The position numbers and the translations under genes were made by a program. From NCBI RefSeq assembly GCF_017104565.1, contig NZ_JAAGPD010000050.1, positions 17,992 through 81,991 of the forward strand: 64,000 nt of DNA, written 5' to 3'. Shown here in pieces: positions 1 through 11,034 of this stretch. Positions within the stretch are counted from its first letter, which is position 1; each line of letters opens with the position of its first letter. The DNA is from Paraburkholderia sp. Tr-20389. GTDB lineage: Bacteria; Pseudomonadota; Gammaproteobacteria; Burkholderiales; Burkholderiaceae. A model generated the notes under the pieces. It was not told the origin of the DNA, did not search any database, and worked only from the letters and a program-made list of their open reading frames with translations.

Positions 1-343
1 GCTGGAGAACGTCGGACGCGAGACCGACCTGTACCGCAAGGAGGCGTTCGGGCCGGTGGCGATCCTCGAAAAATTCGATGATTTCGCGAGCGCGCTCGCG
101 ACCGTCAACGACAGCGATTTCGGTCTGCAGGCGGGCGTGTTCACGGATTCGCTGGCGCACGCACATCAGGCATGGGATGAACTGGACGTGGGCGGCGTGG
201 TCATCAACGATGTGCCGTCGTTCCGCGTCGACAACATGCCGTATGGCGGCGTGAAGGACTCGGGGCTCGGCCGCGAAGGCATTCGCTACGCAATCGAGGA
301 CATGACGGAGCCAAGGCTGATGGTGATGCGCGAAACGTGGTGA
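1..343 (+). CDS. aldehyde dehydrogenase, C-terminal part (cut by window edge)
   Basis: The reading frame is open from base 2 and ends with TGA at 341-343, so only about 113 C-terminal residues are present. The sequence [20 protein letters not shown] and the late motif [13 protein letters not shown] are typical of the C-terminal part of NAD(P)-dependent aldehyde dehydrogenases, which oxidise aldehydes to carboxylates. The catalytic Cys lies outside the window, so the substrate cannot be inferred. The internal ATG at 56 is not the start. Confidence 0.9.
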   Translation, partial: LENVGRETDLYRKEAFGPVAILEKFDDFASALATVNDSDFGLQAGVFTDSLAHAHQAWDELDVGGVVINDVPSFRVDNMPYGGVKDSGLGREGIRYAIEDMTEPRLMVMRETW

Positions 344-783
344 GGAAATGGGGGCGGGAGGCGGGCGGCGCGGTGTCGGACGCATGTCAGCCCGTTGTCA
401 CCAGATTGCCTTGCGCAGCGTCTACGCTGCCCGCGTCGGCATGGTCCGTCCCCGCTTGAAATATGCCGTCATGTGGCGCTGCAGCGCCGGTAAGGCGGTA
501 AGCCTGCATGCACGGCAAGGGTAGGCGGCCCGAAGTGCTACAATACCGGCCTTTCCGGCGGGTGTTTCCGCCGGCGGGAGCCGGCCGCATGCTTGCTGAT
601 ACCAACTGGTACGTAAGCGGGGCCTTATACGGGACGCCGTGGCTCCGCCTTCATCCTGATGCCCTCCGCGGCCCCGGCCGCTGCAGAAGAAGCTGCAGAA
701 ACTGTTTGAGCGGACGCCCACGCGCCCGCCTTTGGCAACGCGCAAGCGGTCCGAGCGCAGGCGCATTTTTAGCGAAAGCCACC
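344..783 (+). promoter_or_regulatory. 440-bp intergenic region; probable long rhlE 5' leader
   Basis: No convincing gene is present. A TACAAT hexamer at 539-544 could be a -10 box, although no good -35 box precedes it. This would give a leader of over 200 nt ahead of the rhlE ATG at 784. The leader is GC-rich and includes a duplicated GCTGCAGAA around 680-700. An ORF continuing rhlE upstream to base 508 lacks helicase-family similarity and is probably leader read-through. Confidence 0.4.
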
Positions 784-2235
784 ATGTCCGATACAGCAAC
801 CACGCCTACCAACGCGACCTTCGACCAGTTCGGCCTTCACGCCGACATTCTCAAAGCCATCGCGGAGCAGGGCTACACGACGCCGACGCCAATCCAGGCC
901 CAGGCGATTCCCGTCGTGCTGGGCGGGCGGGACGTGATGGGCGCCGCGCAAACGGGCACGGGTAAGACGGCGGGTTTTTCGCTGCCGATCATCCAGCGTC
1001 TGTTGCCGCTCGCGAGCACGAGCGCGTCGCCGGCACGACACCCGGTGCGCGCACTGATCCTCACGCCTACGCGTGAACTCGCCGACCAGGTCGCCGCGAA
1101 CGTACGGTCGTACGCGAAGCACACGGCGCTGCGCAGCGCCGTCGTGTTCGGCGGCGTCGATATGAACCCGCAATCGGCGGAACTGCGGCGCGGCGTCGAA
1201 ATCCTGATCGCGACGCCGGGACGTCTGCTCGACCACGTGCAGCAGAAGACGGCCAATCTCGGCCAAGTGCAGATGCTCGTGCTCGACGAAGCCGACCGGA
1301 TGCTCGACATGGGCTTCCTGCCCGATCTGCAGCGCATCCTGAACCTGCTGCCGACCGAACGTCAGACGCTGCTGTTCTCGGCGACTTTCTCGCCCGAAAT
1401 CAAGAAGCTCGCGTCGACGTACCTGCGCAATCCGCAGACGATCGAAGTGGCGCGCAGCAATTCGACGGCGACGAACGTCACGCAGATCGTCTACGAAGTG
1501 GCGGAGGGCGACAAGACGGGCGCCGTCGTGCAACTGATCCGCCAGCGCAGTCTCAAGCAGGTGATCGTGTTCTGCAACAGCAAGATCGGCGCGAGCCGGC
1601 TTGCGCGTCAGCTGGAGCGCGACGGGGTGGTTGCGACCGCGATTCACGGCGATCGCACGCAAAGCGAACGGATGCAGGCTCTGGACGCGTTCAAGCGCGG
1701 CGAGATCGAAGCGCTGGTCGCTACGGACGTCGCGGCGCGCGGTCTCGACATCGCCGAACTGCCTGCCGTGATCAACTTCGATCTGCCGTTCAACGCGGAA
1801 GACTACGTGCACCGGATCGGCCGGACGGGCCGCGCGGGCGCGTCGGGCGATGCGCTGTCGCTGTTCAGCCCGAACGAGCGCAAGCAGCTTGCCGATATCG
1901 AGAAGCTGATCAAGCGGCCGCTGGATGTGCAGCGTCTGACGGTCGATACGCCCGTGCGTCATCATCACGACGAACGCGGCGCACGGCGCGACCGCGACGA
2001 TCGTGGCAGCCGCCGCCGGACGACGGGTGCGCACGAGCGTCCGTCGCATGGCTCGCATCATCGTCAGCAGCCCGTCGACGATTTCTTCTTCAAGCCGTAC
2101 GAGCCGTCGCCTGCGGCTGCGGCCAAGCGTGATGAAGCGCCTGCCGCGCCGCAGAAGCCTGCGTCGAAGCAGCCGCTGGCCGCGTTGCTGGGCGGGTTTG
2201 GGATGCCGCGCAAGACGACGACTTCGTCGAATTGA
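784..2235 (+). CDS. rhlE: DEAD-box ATP-dependent RNA helicase RhlE
   Basis: This 483-aa protein unwinds RNA duplexes, with family roles in ribosome assembly, RNA decay and cold growth. Visible motifs in order are the Q motif (TPTPIQ), Walker A (AQTGTGKT), PTRELA, TPGRLLD, DEAD in LDEADRMLD, SAT, ARGLDI and HRIGRTGRAG. A basic low-complexity tail rich in Arg, His and Asp follows residue 380 or so, as in other RhlE proteins. The ATG at 784 matches the usual RhlE start. A strong hairpin terminator follows the gene. Confidence 0.95.
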   Translation: MSDTATTPTNATFDQFGLHADILKAIAEQGYTTPTPIQAQAIPVVLGGRDVMGAAQTGTGKTAGFSLPIIQRLLPLASTSASPARHPVRALILTPTRELADQVAANVRSYAKHTALRSAVVFGGVDMNPQSAELRRGVEILIATPGRLLDHVQQKTANLGQVQMLVLDEADRMLDMGFLPDLQRILNLLPTERQTLLFSATFSPEIKKLASTYLRNPQTIEVARSNSTATNVTQIVYEVAEGDKTGAVVQLIRQRSLKQVIVFCNSKIGASRLARQLERDGVVATAIHGDRTQSERMQALDAFKRGEIEALVATDVAARGLDIAELPAVINFDLPFNAEDYVHRIGRTGRAGASGDALSLFSPNERKQLADIEKLIKRPLDVQRLTVDTPVRHHHDERGARRDRDDRGSRRRTTGAHERPSHGSHHRQQPVDDFFFKPYEPSPAAAAKRDEAPAAPQKPASKQPLAALLGGFGMPRKTTTSSN

Positions 2236-2267
2236 TGTCGCGGCAGTGGTAGATTCTGATTGCTTTG

Positions 2268-2296
2268 AAAATGGCGCCTTCGGGCGCCATTTTTAT
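2268..2296. terminator. bidirectional terminator between convergent rhlE and gluQ
   Basis: The stem ATGGCGCC (2271-2278) pairs with GGCGCCAT (2283-2290) across a stable TTCG tetraloop. An A-run precedes the stem and a T-run follows it, so it can act as an intrinsic terminator for both convergent genes. Confidence 0.9.
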
Positions 2297-2306
2297 TGCC
2301 GCTGCG

Positions 2307-3191
2307 TTATTGCCGCGTGATGCGCGCCGACCACGCTGCTGTGGCTTCCGAGTAGAACGCATCAAGCGATGTCGCGGCCGCCGCACCCAGCTTCAATCCC
2401 AGATGTCGCGCAGCGTGATTCAGCGCGACGAGCGGTTCGGTTGCGTCGAGCGCCGCTGCACCCGTCTGCTTGCTGAGTTTTTCGCCGTCGGCGTTCGTGA
2501 CGACGGGCACATGCAGGTAGGAGGGCGTAGGCACACCGAGGCAGCGTTGCAGATAGATCTGTCGCGCGGTCGAGTCGAGCAGGTCGGCGCCGCGCACGAT
2601 GTGGGTGATGTCCTGATCCGCGTCGTCGACGACCACGGCCAGCTGATAAGCCCACTGGTCGTCCGCGCGACGCAACACGAAGTCGCCGACTTCAGTGGCG
2701 AGATTCTGGACTTGCCCGCGTTGCCAGCGATCGTCGAATGTCACGATGGCGGCATCGCCGTCCGGCACACGCAGTCGCCACGCGCGCGCGGGCTTGCCGT
2801 TCAGGCCGTTGCGGCAGGTGCCGGGGTAGGCGAGCGTCGTGTGCCGGGCGTGCGCCTGAACGAGTGAATCGGCGATTTCCTTGCGGGTACAGCCGCACGG
2901 ATAGATGAGACCGGTAGTCTGCAGGCGCTCGAATGCCTGCTGGTATAGCGCGACACGCCGGCTTTGCCAGACGGGCGGTTCGTCGGCCGCCATGCCGAAG
3001 CGCGCGAGGGTATCCAGAATGTCTTGCGCGGCGCCCGGGACGGTGCGCGGACCGTCGATATCTTCGACGCGCACCAGCCACGTGCCGCGATTGGCGCGCG
3101 CATCCAGCCAGCTTGCGAGCGCGCTGACGAGCGAGCCGACATGCAGCGGGCCCGTCGGGGAGGGCGCGAAACGTCCGCGATAGCGTGTCAT
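2307..3191 (-). CDS. gluQ: glutamyl-queuosine tRNA(Asp) synthetase
   Basis: This 294-aa truncated paralogue of glutamyl-tRNA synthetase attaches glutamate to the queuosine at position 34 of tRNA-Asp. The N-terminus [16 protein letters not shown] carries the HIGH-like signature and KLSKQ is the KMSKS-like loop. Cysteines in [10 protein letters not shown] and the later YPGTC fit the family zinc site. The anticodon-binding domain of full GltX is absent, as expected for GluQ. It converges on rhlE. Confidence 0.95.
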   Translation of the reverse strand: MTRYRGRFAPSPTGPLHVGSLVSALASWLDARANRGTWLVRVEDIDGPRTVPGAAQDILDTLARFGMAADEPPVWQSRRVALYQQAFERLQTTGLIYPCGCTRKEIADSLVQAHARHTTLAYPGTCRNGLNGKPARAWRLRVPDGDAAIVTFDDRWQRGQVQNLATEVGDFVLRRADDQWAYQLAVVVDDADQDITHIVRGADLLDSTARQIYLQRCLGVPTPSYLHVPVVTNADGEKLSKQTGAAALDATEPLVALNHAARHLGLKLGAAAATSLDAFYSEATAAWSARITRQ

Positions 3192-3265
3192 GCGAGGGCG
3201 TCATGAGCCGCTGCGGCACGGCTCATGCGAAACGGGTTCATGCGGCGGGCAATGACGCGCTGCGT

Positions 3266-4159
3266 TCAGGCCACATCGGCCGCGTGCGAGGCGTGTGCCG
3301 CTTCGGCTTGCGGCTGCGCGTCCGGATGGCAGGACGCGCACGTCTTGCCCGGCACGTAGTACGGCGACTTCTGGCCTTCCGGCATCACGACGGCGCGGCA
3401 GCCGAAGCATTGCACGGTTGCCGTCGGCTGCAGATTGGGATCGAGCGCGGTGCGGTAGTCGAACACGAAGCATTCGCCGTTGTAGTGCGCACCGCCCACT
3501 TCTTCGAAATACTTCAGGATGCCGCCTTCGAGCTGGTAGACGTTCTCGATGCCGACGTCCTTCATATGGATGGCCGCCTTTTCGCAACGGATGCCGCCCG
3601 TGCAGAACGACACCACGGTCTTGCCTTCCAGGTCCGCGCGATTCTGCTCGATCACCTCGGGGAATTCACTGAACTTGGTGATGCGATAGTCGAGCGCGTT
3701 GTCAAACGTGCCGACATCGACTTCGAACGCGTTGCGCGTGTCGAGCATCACGACCGGGCGGCCTGCATCGTCGTGACCGCGGTCGAGCCACGCCTTCAGC
3801 GTGCGGGCATCGACGAACGGCGCACGGCCGAGTTCCGGCTTGATGGCCGGTTTCTTCATCGTGATGATTTCGCGCTTGAGCTTGACGAGCATGCGCCGGA
3901 ACGGCTGCTTCTCCGACAGGCTTTCCTTGAACTGGAGTTCGGCGAATTTGCCTTCGAACAGCGGATCGTGCCGGACGTAGTGGATAAATTCGCGCACGCG
4001 CGCAATCTCACCGGCGATAAACAGATTGATGCCTTCCGGCGCGAGCAGGATAGTGCCGCGCAGGCCGAGTTCGTTGCAACGCGCGGTGACGAGCGGCCGC
4101 CATTCGACGATCTTGTCGAGCGTCGAGAACTGATAAGCCGAGAGATTCAGGATATTCAT
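3266..4159 (-). CDS. trhO: rhodanese-domain tRNA uridine hydroxylase TrhO
   Basis: This 297-aa protein belongs to the YceA/TrhO family, which forms 5-hydroxyuridine at position 34 of certain tRNAs in an oxygen-dependent reaction. An N-terminal acylphosphatase-like region is followed by a rhodanese domain with active-site loop CTGGIRCEK. The C-terminus has two Cys pairs, CFGC and CASC, resembling a metal site. I chose the ATG at 4159 because it gives the conserved [11 protein letters not shown] start; the 60-residue upstream extension has no family resemblance. The gene is divergent from dnaE. Confidence 0.93.
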   Translation of the reverse strand: MNILNLSAYQFSTLDKIVEWRPLVTARCNELGLRGTILLAPEGINLFIAGEIARVREFIHYVRHDPLFEGKFAELQFKESLSEKQPFRRMLVKLKREIITMKKPAIKPELGRAPFVDARTLKAWLDRGHDDAGRPVVMLDTRNAFEVDVGTFDNALDYRITKFSEFPEVIEQNRADLEGKTVVSFCTGGIRCEKAAIHMKDVGIENVYQLEGGILKYFEEVGGAHYNGECFVFDYRTALDPNLQPTATVQCFGCRAVVMPEGQKSPYYVPGKTCASCHPDAQPQAEAAHASHAADVA

Positions 4160-4442
4160 GCTGGTCCAGCGATAAAGCGCCGTGCCCCGCGCGCGCATGG
4201 AGGGCGAGCGCAGCACGCGTACGGCAGAAAATGGATTCGAACGCGTATTATCCCTCATCCTGAGAATCGGCCCGCAATCCGCCTGAAGCCGTATTGACTT
4301 GCGTTGAAATGGCCGATTGGCCGGTCCCGATTCGCGCAAAGCACCGTTGGCAAACGCTCTTGCACAAGCGTGCCTGGCCGGATGGGCAATCGGGCAGATC
4401 GAGGGCGGTTTGCGCGAAATTTTTCAGGAGGGCGGGGTTACA

Positions 4443-7400
4443 ATGTCGCCCATGTCAGATCCCCGCTTCGTCCATCTCCGCGTTCACTCCGAATTCTCGA
4501 TTGCCGATGGCATCGTGCGCATCGACGACGTCGTCAATGCCGCTGCCAAAGACGGTCAGGGTGCGCTCGCGCTCACCGATCTCGGCAACGCATTCGGTCT
4601 CGTCCGTTTTTACCAGGAAGCCCGCGGCAAAGGGGTCAAACCCATTGCCGGCTGCGATGTCTGGATCACGAATCCCGACGACCGCGACAAGCCTTCGCGA
4701 CTTCTGCTGCTGGTCAAAAACAAGACCGGCTATCTGAATCTTTGCGAACTGCTGTCGAAGGCGTGGCTCACCAACCAGTATCGCGGGCGCGCGGAAGTGG
4801 AAACGGCGTGGCTCGAAAGTGGCCTCGCTGAAGGACTGCTGGCGTTGTCGGGCGCGCAGCAAGGCGACGTGGGCCTCGCGCTCGCGGCGGGCAACGAGGA
4901 AGCCGCGCGGCGCAACGCGCAGCGCTGGGCACAGATCTTCCCGAACGGTTTCTACATTGAGTTGCAGCGCGGCGGACAAGCCGGTGCGGAAGCGTATGTG
5001 CAGCAGGCCGTCGCGCTGGCCGCATCGCTGAAGCTGCCCGTCGTCGCGACGCACGCGCTGCAGTTCATGACGCCCGACGACTTCACCGCGCACGAAGCGC
5101 GCGTGTGTATTTCCGAAGGCGATATTCTCGCGAATCCGCGTCGGCAGAAGCGCTTCACGACGGACCAGTATTTCCGCACGCAGGACGAGATGATCGCGAT
5201 GTACGCGGACATTCCGTCCGCGATCGCGAACACCGTCGAAATCGCGAAGCGCTGCAACCTCACGCTCGAACTCGGCAAGCCCAAGCTGCCGCTGTTCCCG
5301 ACGCCGGACGGTATGTCGCTCGACGACTATCTGGTCCAGCTGTCGAAGGAAGGGCTGGAAAAGCGCCTGGAGCAACTGTTCCCGGAACAGGCCGAGCGGG
5401 ACGCGCAGCGCGAAACGTATTACGCGCGGCTCGACTTCGAATGCGGCACGATCATCAAGATGGGCTTTCCCGGCTACTTCCTGATCGTGGCGGACTTCAT
5501 CAACTGGGCCAAGAACAATGGCGTGCCCGTTGGGCCGGGCCGGGGCTCCGGCGCGGGCTCGCTGGTCGCGTACGCGCTCGGCATTACCGACCTCGATCCG
5601 CTGCGTTACAACCTGCTGTTCGAACGTTTTCTGAATCCGGAGCGGGTGTCGATGCCCGACTTCGACATCGACTTCTGCCAGCACGGCCGCGATCGCGTGA
5701 TCCAGTACGTGAAGGAGAAGTACGGCGCGGACGCGGTCTCGCAGATCGCGACGTTCGGCACGATGGCCGCGAAGGCTGCGGTGCGGGATATCGGCCGCGT
5801 GCTCGATCTCGGCTATATGTTCACGGACGGCGTCGCGAAGCTGATTCCGTTCAAGCCGGGCAAGCACGTCACGATCGCAGACGCGATGAAGGAAGAGCCG
5901 CTTCTGCAGGAACGCTTCGACAACGAAGACGAAGTGCACCAGCTGCTCGAACTCGCGCAGCGCGTGGAAGGCATTACGCGTAACGTCGGCATGCACGCGG
6001 GCGGCGTGTTGATCGCGCCCGGCAAGCTGACGGACTTCTGTCCGCTCTACACGCAGGGTGACGAGAGCGGCGTCGTGAGCCAGTACGACAAGGACGACGT
6101 CGAAGCCGTCGGCCTGGTGAAGTTCGACTTTCTGGGTCTGACCACGCTGACCATTCTCGACTGGGCCGAGCGCTATATTCGCCGTCTCGATCCGTCGAAG
6201 GAAAACTGGTCGCTCGCGCAGGTGCCGCTCGACGACCCCGCGTCGTTCTCGATCCTCAAGAAAGCGAATACGGTCGCCGTGTTCCAGCTGGAAAGCCGCG
6301 GCATGCAAGGCATGCTGAAGGACGCACAGCCCGACCGCTTCGAGGACATCATCGCGCTCGTGGCGTTGTATCGTCCCGGCCCGATGGATCTGATCCCGAG
6401 TTTCTGCGCGCGTAAGCACGGCCGCGAGACGGTCGAATATCCGGATCCGCGCGTCGAACCCGTCCTGAAAGAGACCTACGGCATCATGGTCTATCAGGAG
6501 CAGGTGATGCAGATGGCGCAGATCATCGGCGGCTATTCGCTGGGCGGCGCCGACCTGCTGCGTCGCGCGATGGGCAAGAAGAAGCCCGAGGAAATGGCGA
6601 AGCATCGCGAGATCTTCGCCGAGGGCGCCGCGAAGAACGGCCTGACCCGCGAGAAGGCCGACGAAACATTCGACCTGATGGAGAAGTTCGCGGGCTACGG
6701 CTTCAACAAGTCGCACGCGGCCGCTTACGCGCTGCTCGCATACCACACCGCGTGGCTCAAGGCGCACCATCCCGCTGAATTCATGGCGGCCAACATGTCG
6801 CTCGCGATGGACGACACGGACAAGGTCAAGATCCTGTTCGAAGACTGCCTCGCGAACAAGATGGCCGTGCTGCCGCCCGACATCAATCTGTCCGCGTATC
6901 GTTTCGAGCCGGTCGCGGAAGTGGACGGCAAGCGTTCGCGCACGATCCGCTACGGCCTCGGCGCGATCAAGGGCAGCGGCCAGAACGCGATCGAAGAAAT
7001 CCTGCGCGCGCGGGAAGAAGGTCCCTTCGTCGATATCTTCGACTTCTGCAACCGCATCGATCGACGCGTCGTCAATCGCCGCACGATCGAAGCGCTGATC
7101 CGTGCGGGCGCGTTCGATTCCTTGCACGAGAACCGCGCGCAGCTGATCGCATCCGTCTCGCTGGCGATGGAAGCCGCCGATCAGGCGAGCGCCAACGCGA
7201 TGCAGGCGGGGCTGTTCGACATGGGCGACGCGCCGTCGCAGGGCCACGAACTCGTCGACGAACCCGCGTGGCCGGACAAGCGGCGTCTGCAGGAAGAGAA
7301 GACGGCGCTCGGCTTCTATCTGTCCGGGCATCTGTTCGACGCTTACAAGGACGAAGTGCGCCGCTTCGTGCGCCAGAAGATCGGCGAACTGAAGGAAGGG

Positions 7401-8006
7401 CGCGACAAGCTGGTGGCGGGCGTGATCGTGTCACTGCGCACGCAGATGACCCAGCGCGGCAAGATGCTGATCGCGCTGCTCGACGACGGCACGGGTCAGT
7501 GCGAAGTGACCGTCTTCAACGAGCAATTCGAGGCGCACAAGCAGTTGTTCAAGGAAGACGAACTGCTCGTCGTGCAGGGGCAGGCGCGTAACGACGCATT
7601 CACGGGCGGCATCCGCTTCACCGTCGATACGCCGATGGATCTCGGCCGCGCTCGCACGCGCTACGCGCAGGCGGTGAAGGTGCAGATGAACGGCAACGCG
7701 AATGCGCATGCATTGCGCGCCGTGCTCGAGGCGTATCGCGCGAAGCCGGAAGACGCTGAAGTCGCGGCGCCGGCTCCGCGTAGCGGTGGCCGTGGTGGCT
7801 TCAACAGCAACGGCGATTCGGGCGGGCGCTCGCAACGGCCGTCGGCGCCGATGCCGAACGGGCTCGCCGTGCAAATCGTCTATCGCAGCGACAACGCGGA
7901 GGGCGAAGTGCGGCTTGGCGACGCGTGGCGCGTGAAGCCGACGGACGAACTGCTCGCCGCGTTGCGCAGCGAATTTTCCGGCAGCGCGATCGAAATCGTG
8001 TATTGA
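4443..8006 (+). CDS. dnaE: DNA polymerase III subunit alpha
   Basis: This is the 1187-aa replicative polymerase catalytic subunit. An N-terminal PHP domain (HLRVHSEFSIADG) is followed by the palm with GRGSGAGSLVAYALGITD and the catalytic acidic motif PDFDIDF. Next come the fingers, a helix-hairpin-helix region, an OB fold and the C-terminal tau-binding part. A Gly/Ser-rich linker lies near residues 1110-1140. CAGGAGGG at 4425-4432 favours ATG 4443; ATG 4452 is an alternative start two in-frame codons past it. Longer upstream starts are unsupported. Confidence 0.98.
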   Translation: MSPMSDPRFVHLRVHSEFSIADGIVRIDDVVNAAAKDGQGALALTDLGNAFGLVRFYQEARGKGVKPIAGCDVWITNPDDRDKPSRLLLLVKNKTGYLNLCELLSKAWLTNQYRGRAEVETAWLESGLAEGLLALSGAQQGDVGLALAAGNEEAARRNAQRWAQIFPNGFYIELQRGGQAGAEAYVQQAVALAASLKLPVVATHALQFMTPDDFTAHEARVCISEGDILANPRRQKRFTTDQYFRTQDEMIAMYADIPSAIANTVEIAKRCNLTLELGKPKLPLFPTPDGMSLDDYLVQLSKEGLEKRLEQLFPEQAERDAQRETYYARLDFECGTIIKMGFPGYFLIVADFINWAKNNGVPVGPGRGSGAGSLVAYALGITDLDPLRYNLLFERFLNPERVSMPDFDIDFCQHGRDRVIQYVKEKYGADAVSQIATFGTMAAKAAVRDIGRVLDLGYMFTDGVAKLIPFKPGKHVTIADAMKEEPLLQERFDNEDEVHQLLELAQRVEGITRNVGMHAGGVLIAPGKLTDFCPLYTQGDESGVVSQYDKDDVEAVGLVKFDFLGLTTLTILDWAERYIRRLDPSKENWSLAQVPLDDPASFSILKKANTVAVFQLESRGMQGMLKDAQPDRFEDIIALVALYRPGPMDLIPSFCARKHGRETVEYPDPRVEPVLKETYGIMVYQEQVMQMAQIIGGYSLGGADLLRRAMGKKKPEEMAKHREIFAEGAAKNGLTREKADETFDLMEKFAGYGFNKSHAAAYALLAYHTAWLKAHHPAEFMAANMSLAMDDTDKVKILFEDCLANKMAVLPPDINLSAYRFEPVAEVDGKRSRTIRYGLGAIKGSGQNAIEEILRAREEGPFVDIFDFCNRIDRRVVNRRTIEALIRAGAFDSLHENRAQLIASVSLAMEAADQASANAMQAGLFDMGDAPSQGHELVDEPAWPDKRRLQEEKTALGFYLSGHLFDAYKDEVRRFVRQKIGELKEGRDKLVAGVIVSLRTQMTQRGKMLIALLDDGTGQCEVTVFNEQFEAHKQLFKEDELLVVQGQARNDAFTGGIRFTVDTPMDLGRARTRYAQAVKVQMNGNANAHALRAVLEAYRAKPEDAEVAAPAPRSGGRGGFNSNGDSGGRSQRPSAPMPNGLAVQIVYRSDNAEGEVRLGDAWRVKPTDELLAALRSEFSGSAIEIVY

Positions 8007-8057
8007 CCGCGTGTGACGCCGCGCGCGTAGTGAGCGTGCCGGCGGCATTCGGCGCGG

Positions 8058-8816
8058 TTAACCGTCCTCGCGGCCCAGTTGTGCGAGCTTCATGAACCGG
8101 TAGTACACGGTTTCCGCATTGAACATCGCGATCATGAAGCCCGCGCGGCCGTCGAGAAACCCGCGGCGCAGCAGGTACGTCCGCACGAACGCCCAGACGC
8201 CGCGCGCGACGGCCTTGCCGAAGCTCCCGCGCTGGCCGGCCGCGTGGCGCTGCTGCGCACCTGCCGTCGAATACGCGTCGAGCTTGCGCAGCACCGTCTC
8301 GAAGTCTTCGTACGAGTGGTGCATCAATTTGCCTTCCAGACGCTTCGCGGGCGACTCGAACATGAGCCGTTCGTGCACGAGGTCGTCGGAGAAGCGCGCG
8401 GTGCCGCGTTTGAACAGGCGCGGAATCCAGTCCGGATACCAGCCGCTGTGGCGCACCCAGTGTCCGCAGAACGCCGACAGACGGTCGACGGCATAGACGT
8501 CGGCGGCCGGTGTGGCGAGCGCGCCGGCAATCGACACAGCCAGTTCCGGCGTGACGATCTCGTCCGCATCGATCGACAGCACCCAGGTCGTGCCGAGCGC
8601 ATCCAGTGCGCGGTTCTTTTGCGGGCCGAAGCCCGGCCAGTCGGTATGCGAGAGCACGCGCGCGCCGTGCGAACGGGCGATCTCGACGGTGCCATCCGTG
8701 CTGCCGCTGTCGACGACGACGATCTCGTCGGCGAACGCGACGGCGCGCAGGCATTCATCGAGTCTGAGCGCCGCATTCTTCGTGATGATGGCGACGCCGA
8801 GTGTGGGTTGTGTCAT
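8058..8816 (-). CDS. glycosyltransferase family 2 (WaaE/KdtX-like)
   Basis: This 252-aa GT-A enzyme has the nucleotide-binding start TLGVAIITKNAALRLDECL, VVDSGSTDGT, and the metal-binding DAD motif in LSIDADEIV. It resembles the WaaE/KdtX family, which adds a hexose to the LPS inner core. The neighbouring msbA, a second glycosyltransferase and an O-antigen ligase support an LPS role. ATG 8816 begins the conserved fold; the 75-residue upstream extension looks spurious. The exact sugar and acceptor cannot be read from the sequence. Confidence 0.85.
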   Translation of the reverse strand: MTQPTLGVAIITKNAALRLDECLRAVAFADEIVVVDSGSTDGTVEIARSHGARVLSHTDWPGFGPQKNRALDALGTTWVLSIDADEIVTPELAVSIAGALATPAADVYAVDRLSAFCGHWVRHSGWYPDWIPRLFKRGTARFSDDLVHERLMFESPAKRLEGKLMHHSYEDFETVLRKLDAYSTAGAQQRHAAGQRGSFGKAVARGVWAFVRTYLLRRGFLDGRAGFMIAMFNAETVYYRFMKLAQLGREDG

Positions 8817-9155
8817 GCGAATCGATGCCGGGAGAGACGGGCAGGGCGGGCGTCCGGTCCACGCAGCCTGCTGCCGTGGCCGTCGCCCAACGAAAGTTGC
8901 GCAAGTATATACATAGCGGGTGCATGCCCACGTAAAGCCGCGGAGGGCTGTCAAACGGCCCAGATTGGGCTCGAGCGGGGCATCCATGGACAGGCGCGCC
9001 TGCGCCGTGCCGAAGAAATCCGCAAACGCGTGGATTTCCAATCATTTAGCCGCGCCGGGATGACATGCCGGACGGTTTACAATGTCGCATTTGCAATCCG
9101 CCCGAGGGGCGGTCCACGGGTGTCGTGAAGCACGCCCGCATTCCCAGAGGAACTC
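8817..9155. promoter_or_regulatory. 339-bp divergent promoter region, glycosyltransferase / msbA
   Basis: No gene is visible. Rightward, TACAAT at 9078-9083 lies about 70 bp ahead of msbA and could be a -10 element. Leftward, the AT-rich stretch around 8906-8917 contains TATATAC on the minus strand and could serve the glycosyltransferase. Neither has a clear -35 box. Confidence 0.35.
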
Positions 9156-10949
9156 TTGAGCGCCAAGCCAACGTTAAGCAAGCCCATCGGCTCCGGTGAA
9201 GCAACGTCGACCATCGTGGTCCTGCGGCGTCTGTGGCCGTATGTCAAACCGCTCATCTGGACCGTTTTAGCCGGCATTTTGACGATGGGCGTCGTTGCCG
9301 CCACCGAGGCGGGGATCCCCGCGCTGCTCAAGCCGCTGCTCGACCACGGCTTCGGCGCGCACGGCAGCGACAGTGCGAAGTGGTACGTGCCGCTCGCCGT
9401 GATCGGTCTCGCGTTCGTGCGCGGTGTCGCGCAGTATGCGTCGGGCTACCTGCTGTCCTATGTGTCGAACCGCATCCTGCTGGAACTGCGGCTCACCATG
9501 TTCAACCGGATGATTCACAGCAGCGTCGGCTTCTTTCAGCGCGAAACGGCGAGCACGGTCATCAACGCGATCGTCTTCGAGGTGAACCAGATCCTGAACA
9601 CGCTGACGGGCGTGATGGTCACGCTCGTGCGCGACTCGCTGACGGTCGTGTTCCTGCTCGGCTACCTGTTCTATCTGAACTGGCGCCTGACGCTGATCGT
9701 CGCGGTGCTGCTGCCGGGCATCGGCTGGCTGGTCGGCAAGATCAACCGCCGGCTGCGGCGCCTGAACCGCGAGCATCAGAACCTCACCAACGAACTCTCG
9801 TACATCGTCGAGGAGACGGTGGGCGGCTACAAGGTCGTCAAGGTGCATAACGGCGAGCAGTACGAGATCGACCGTTTCACGGAGATGAGCAAGCGGCTGC
9901 GCGGCTACTCGATGCGCATGACGGTGTCGGGCGGCCTCGCGCAACCGCTCACGCAGTTCCTCGCGTCGATCGCGCTGGCCGTCGTCATCACGATCGCGGT
10001 CGTGCAGTCGTCGCACGACCAGACGACGGTCGGCGGCTTCGTCGCGTTCGTCACGTCGATGCTGCTGATCATTTCGCCGCTCAAGCATCTGATGGACGTG
10101 AACCAGCCCTTGCAGCGCGGGATGACGGCGGCCGAGCTGATCTTCGGGCTGATCGACGAGCCGTCGGAACCGCCGGGCGGCGGCCGCAAGCTGGAACGGT
10201 CGACCGGCGAGGTCGAGTTCCGCGACGTGTCGTTCATGTACGGCGCAAGCGGTCCGATGCAGCGGCAGACGCTGGACACCGTGTCGTTCAAGGTCGCGCC
10301 GGGTGAGATGGTCGCGCTGGCTGGGCCCTCGGGCAGCGGCAAGACGACGCTCGTGAACCTGCTGCCGCGATTCTTCGATCCGAGCGGCGGCAAGATTCTC
10401 GTCGACGGTGTTGCGCTGCCCGACTACGGCATCCACGAGCTGCGCAGCCAGATCGCGATGGTGAGCCAGGACGTCGTGCTGTTCAACGACACGATCGCGA
10501 ACAATGTCGCTTACGGCAAGACGGCAGATCCGGAGCGCGTGAACGCGGCGCTGCGCGCGGCCAATCTGTGGGACACCGTGGCCGCGATGCCGAACGGCAT
10601 CGAAACGCTGATCGGCGACAACGGCATGATGCTGTCGGGCGGACAGCGCCAGCGTCTCGCCATTGCGCGCGCGGTCTACAAGGACGCGCCCATTCTGATT
10701 CTCGACGAAGCCACTTCCGCGCTCGATTCCGAATCCGAGCGCCACGTGCAGGCCGCGCTCGAAACGCTGATGAAGGGCCGTACGACGCTGGTGATCGCGC
10801 ATCGTCTGTCGACCATCGAGCGTGCGGACCGCATCCTCGTGCTCGACGCGGGGCGCATCGTCGAACGCGGCAGCCATCGCGAACTGCTGGCACAGAATGG
10901 CCTGTATGCGCATCTGCATCGCATCCAGTTCCAGCAGCACGCGGCATGA
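9156..10949 (+). CDS. msbA: lipid A export ABC transporter MsbA
   Basis: This 597-aa fused permease-ATPase half-transporter flips lipid A-core across the inner membrane as a homodimer. About six transmembrane segments occupy residues 25-310. The ATPase then shows Walker [10 protein letters not shown], signature LSGGQRQR and Walker [13 protein letters not shown], with an H-loop in IAHRLSTIE. The start is TTG at 9156 with AGAGG 5 nt upstream; no suitable ATG is nearby. Confidence 0.95.
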   Translation: MSAKPTLSKPIGSGEATSTIVVLRRLWPYVKPLIWTVLAGILTMGVVAATEAGIPALLKPLLDHGFGAHGSDSAKWYVPLAVIGLAFVRGVAQYASGYLLSYVSNRILLELRLTMFNRMIHSSVGFFQRETASTVINAIVFEVNQILNTLTGVMVTLVRDSLTVVFLLGYLFYLNWRLTLIVAVLLPGIGWLVGKINRRLRRLNREHQNLTNELSYIVEETVGGYKVVKVHNGEQYEIDRFTEMSKRLRGYSMRMTVSGGLAQPLTQFLASIALAVVITIAVVQSSHDQTTVGGFVAFVTSMLLIISPLKHLMDVNQPLQRGMTAAELIFGLIDEPSEPPGGGRKLERSTGEVEFRDVSFMYGASGPMQRQTLDTVSFKVAPGEMVALAGPSGSGKTTLVNLLPRFFDPSGGKILVDGVALPDYGIHELRSQIAMVSQDVVLFNDTIANNVAYGKTADPERVNAALRAANLWDTVAAMPNGIETLIGDNGMMLSGGQRQRLAIARAVYKDAPILILDEATSALDSESERHVQAALETLMKGRTTLVIAHRLSTIERADRILVLDAGRIVERGSHRELLAQNGLYAHLHRIQFQQHAA

Positions 10950-11034
10950 GAACCTCTGCGTGAGCATCCTATAGAGAGAACGCCCGCGCGGCCCAGCGCC
11001 GCATGCGGGTGCGCCCGCCGCTGCGAGTCGTCCG

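Noticed and set aside
508-783. 92-residue N-terminal extension of RhlE
   Set aside because: It lacks helicase similarity, has Arg/Pro/Cys-rich composition of a non-coding frame, and overlaps a probable promoter and leader.
4455-7331. 958-aa minus-strand ORF opposite dnaE
   Set aside because: It is an antisense shadow produced by high-GC codon bias; the plus-strand frame encodes DnaE with all catalytic motifs.
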